Assembly (NCBI GenBank): GCA_034008185.1 | Contig: CM067086.1 | Location: forward strand, 30,029,007-30,093,006 | From: Gorsachius magnificus | Taxonomy: Eukaryota; Chordata; Aves; Pelecaniformes; Ardeidae | DNA: 64,000 nucleotides | Direction: 5' to 3' | In this document: positions 63,101-64,000 of the stretch, one piece after another | Position numbering within the stretch: position 1 is the first letter of the stretch | How the letters are laid out: every line of letters starts with the position of its first letter | Made by a program: the position numbers and the translations under genes | Notes under the pieces: model-generated | Database searches by the model: none | The model's input: only the letters and a program-made list of their open reading frames with translations | What the model was told of the DNA's origin: nothing

Positions 63101-63909
63101 TAAGCAAGAGGAAATGCTGCCTTCTTTGCTATTTATAAGATTTGGTGTTTTGTAGTGTCTTTGTTTTGGATCTTTTGGAAAATAACTGAAAAGGCTCAAT
63201 ATTTCTTTGGTTCAAAATCATATTCCATTAACCAACAGCTGATCATTCTATATCAGAGTAACTTAAGAGATCTCTAACAAAATAGTGGAGGCAAGACTTG
63301 ATGTCCCTGATATTTCTAGGTAAGCAAGGAAAAATTCTTTTGGAAAAATTCTTTCAGATACCAACAGTAAGCCCAAAACAATGTGTTTTTTTTTTTCCTT
63401 TTCAGATCTCCTTTAATTAAGAGTGGTGTAAGATCATACTGTCCTGTCATCTTGCCTGTTTGGTTTGCATGGTTTATACTGCTAGCCTACCCTTTATCCG
63501 TAAAAAAAAAAAAAAGTACCATGTTGCTCAGGGAAAGCGTCCTTATGCTAACTTTTTTTTTTTTTAATGTTTATGTGCTAACCTGCTGCTTGTCTTAACA
63601 CATGACCCATGTAGTGTATCTTCTTTGAAGTACAGAGTTTCCAATGTGATTGATTTTTAAGAGAACAATTTACTGCAGTAACAAGATGGAGCTAGATCTA
63701 ATGCAAGAAATTGTGCATTTATACTGCAAGCTCTCCTAACAGCAATATTTCTGTTTTATTTTGGCAGGAAATACTCTGCCTGGCGTAAAGATGGCTCTTT
63801 CCATTACATCCACACAACCTCTTTTGGGAACTATTCATTCATCGGTGTGGATGCCACACTCAGCCCAGGCCCTAAGAGACCCTATAATTTCTTTGGGATT
63901 TTAAACACG
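54059..63909 (+). CDS. TMEM62: TMEM62, metallophosphoesterase-domain membrane protein, exons 1-5 (partial)
   Basis: Exons 2-5 translate to 146 codons of a calcineurin-like metallophosphoesterase domain with the motifs in order: SDIH (metal-binding D and H), GDLTDAK (GD) and GNHD, then [12 protein letters not shown] and [12 protein letters not shown]. These match vertebrate TMEM62, whose C-terminal half is multi-pass membrane; that half lies beyond the window. Substrate and cellular role are not established. Introns are GT-AG with consistent phases. Exon 1 is only partly supported. It sits head to head with UBR1, as in mammals. Confidence 0.92.
54191..57724 (+). other. TMEM62: TMEM62 intron 1
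   Basis: 3.5 kb. The first 290 bp remain in the CpG island, then unique sequence with an AAAT microsatellite at 57018-57038. No clear transposon. Confidence 0.65.
57018..57038. repeat. (AAAT)n microsatellite
   Basis: Five AAAT units in TMEM62 intron 1. Confidence 0.85.
57725..57836 (+). CDS. TMEM62: TMEM62 exon 2
   Basis: [20 protein letters not shown], then [17 protein letters not shown]. Acceptor TTTTGCAG, donor GTAAGC, phase 1. Holds the first metal-binding motif D-x-H. Confidence 0.96.
57837..60131 (+). other. TMEM62: TMEM62 introns 2-3: non-coding content
   Basis: Unique sequence with a T run just after exon 3 (59101-59117). Nothing else recognised. Confidence 0.6.
58944..59081 (+). 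CDS. TMEM62: TMEM62 exon 3
   Basis: [46 protein letters not shown]. Contains the GD motif and GNH of GNHD (the Asp is completed by exon 4). Acceptor TTTCAG, donor GTAAGA, phase 1. Confidence 0.96.
60132..60177 (+). CDS. TMEM62: TMEM62 exon 4
   Basis: 46 bp: [15 protein letters not shown] plus a split Arg codon. Acceptor TTTACAG, donor GTACTT, phase 2. Confidence 0.95.
60178..63767 (+). other. TMEM62: TMEM62 intron 4 (3.6 kb): non-coding content
   Basis: T run at 62382-62398, an A/C-rich stretch at 62510-62595, and a 151-codon antisense open frame at 61006-61461 without recognisable motifs. No transposon identified. Confidence 0.6.
63768..63909 (+). CDS. TMEM62: TMEM62 exon 5
   Basis: [47 protein letters not shown]. 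Acceptor TTGGCAG, donor GTATTT, phase 0. The window ends 91 bp into the following intron. Confidence 0.96.
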
Positions 63910-64000
63910 GTATTTTATAAGTCTTGGCATTCCATTTTGCTGGCTGTTTTACTTCTATAGCAGTTTTTTGGGGGCTTTGTTTGTTTTTATAAAGAAGAAT

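Overview
The window is vertebrate nuclear DNA, almost certainly from a bird. The reasons are CR1 LINE 3' ends with the avian 8-bp terminal repeats (attctatg), compact introns, AT-rich intronic sequence with two sharp CpG islands, and exons that read as highly conserved vertebrate proteins. All gene calls were made by translating exons by eye and joining them at GT-AG sites with phase checks. The comparisons are with family knowledge; no search was run.

Two protein-coding genes lie head to head. On the minus strand, from 50874 to the left edge, are the first 30 coding exons of UBR1, the N-end-rule (N-degron) E3 ubiquitin ligase. They encode about 1140 residues: the UBR-box zinc fold, the ClpS-like domain, the helical scaffold, the basic helical stretch before the RING, and the first two cysteines of the RING. 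The remaining exons (the rest of the RING and the C-terminal cap) lie beyond position 1. All 29 junctions are GT-AG and the frame is intact, so this is a functional gene cut by the window edge.

On the plus strand, from about 54.0 kb to the right edge, is the 5' part of TMEM62, a membrane protein with a calcineurin-like metallophosphoesterase domain. Exons 2-5 are clear. Exon 1 can be recognised only from its 3' end, and no ATG is visible for it. This UBR1/TMEM62 head-to-head order is also known in mammals.

Layout: 1-50799 is UBR1 introns and exons, with long introns 4 (27907-34668) and 1 (39280-50799). 50230-51340 is a CpG island with the UBR1 promoter and exon 1. 51341-53690 is intergenic. 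53690-54480 is a second CpG island, with the TMEM62 promoter and exon 1. 54191-64000 is TMEM62. Repeats are CR1 fragments (mostly antisense to UBR1), a sense CR1 ORF2 remnant filling intron 5, a very homogeneous 4 x 150 bp tandem repeat in intron 10, and many homopolymer runs.

I found no RNA gene, CRISPR, prophage or other exotic system. The most notable items are the 150-bp repeat that is open on both strands, the missing TMEM62 start codon in a GC-rich duplicated stretch, a NAGNAG acceptor at exon 6, and a 30-T tract at the exon 26 acceptor.
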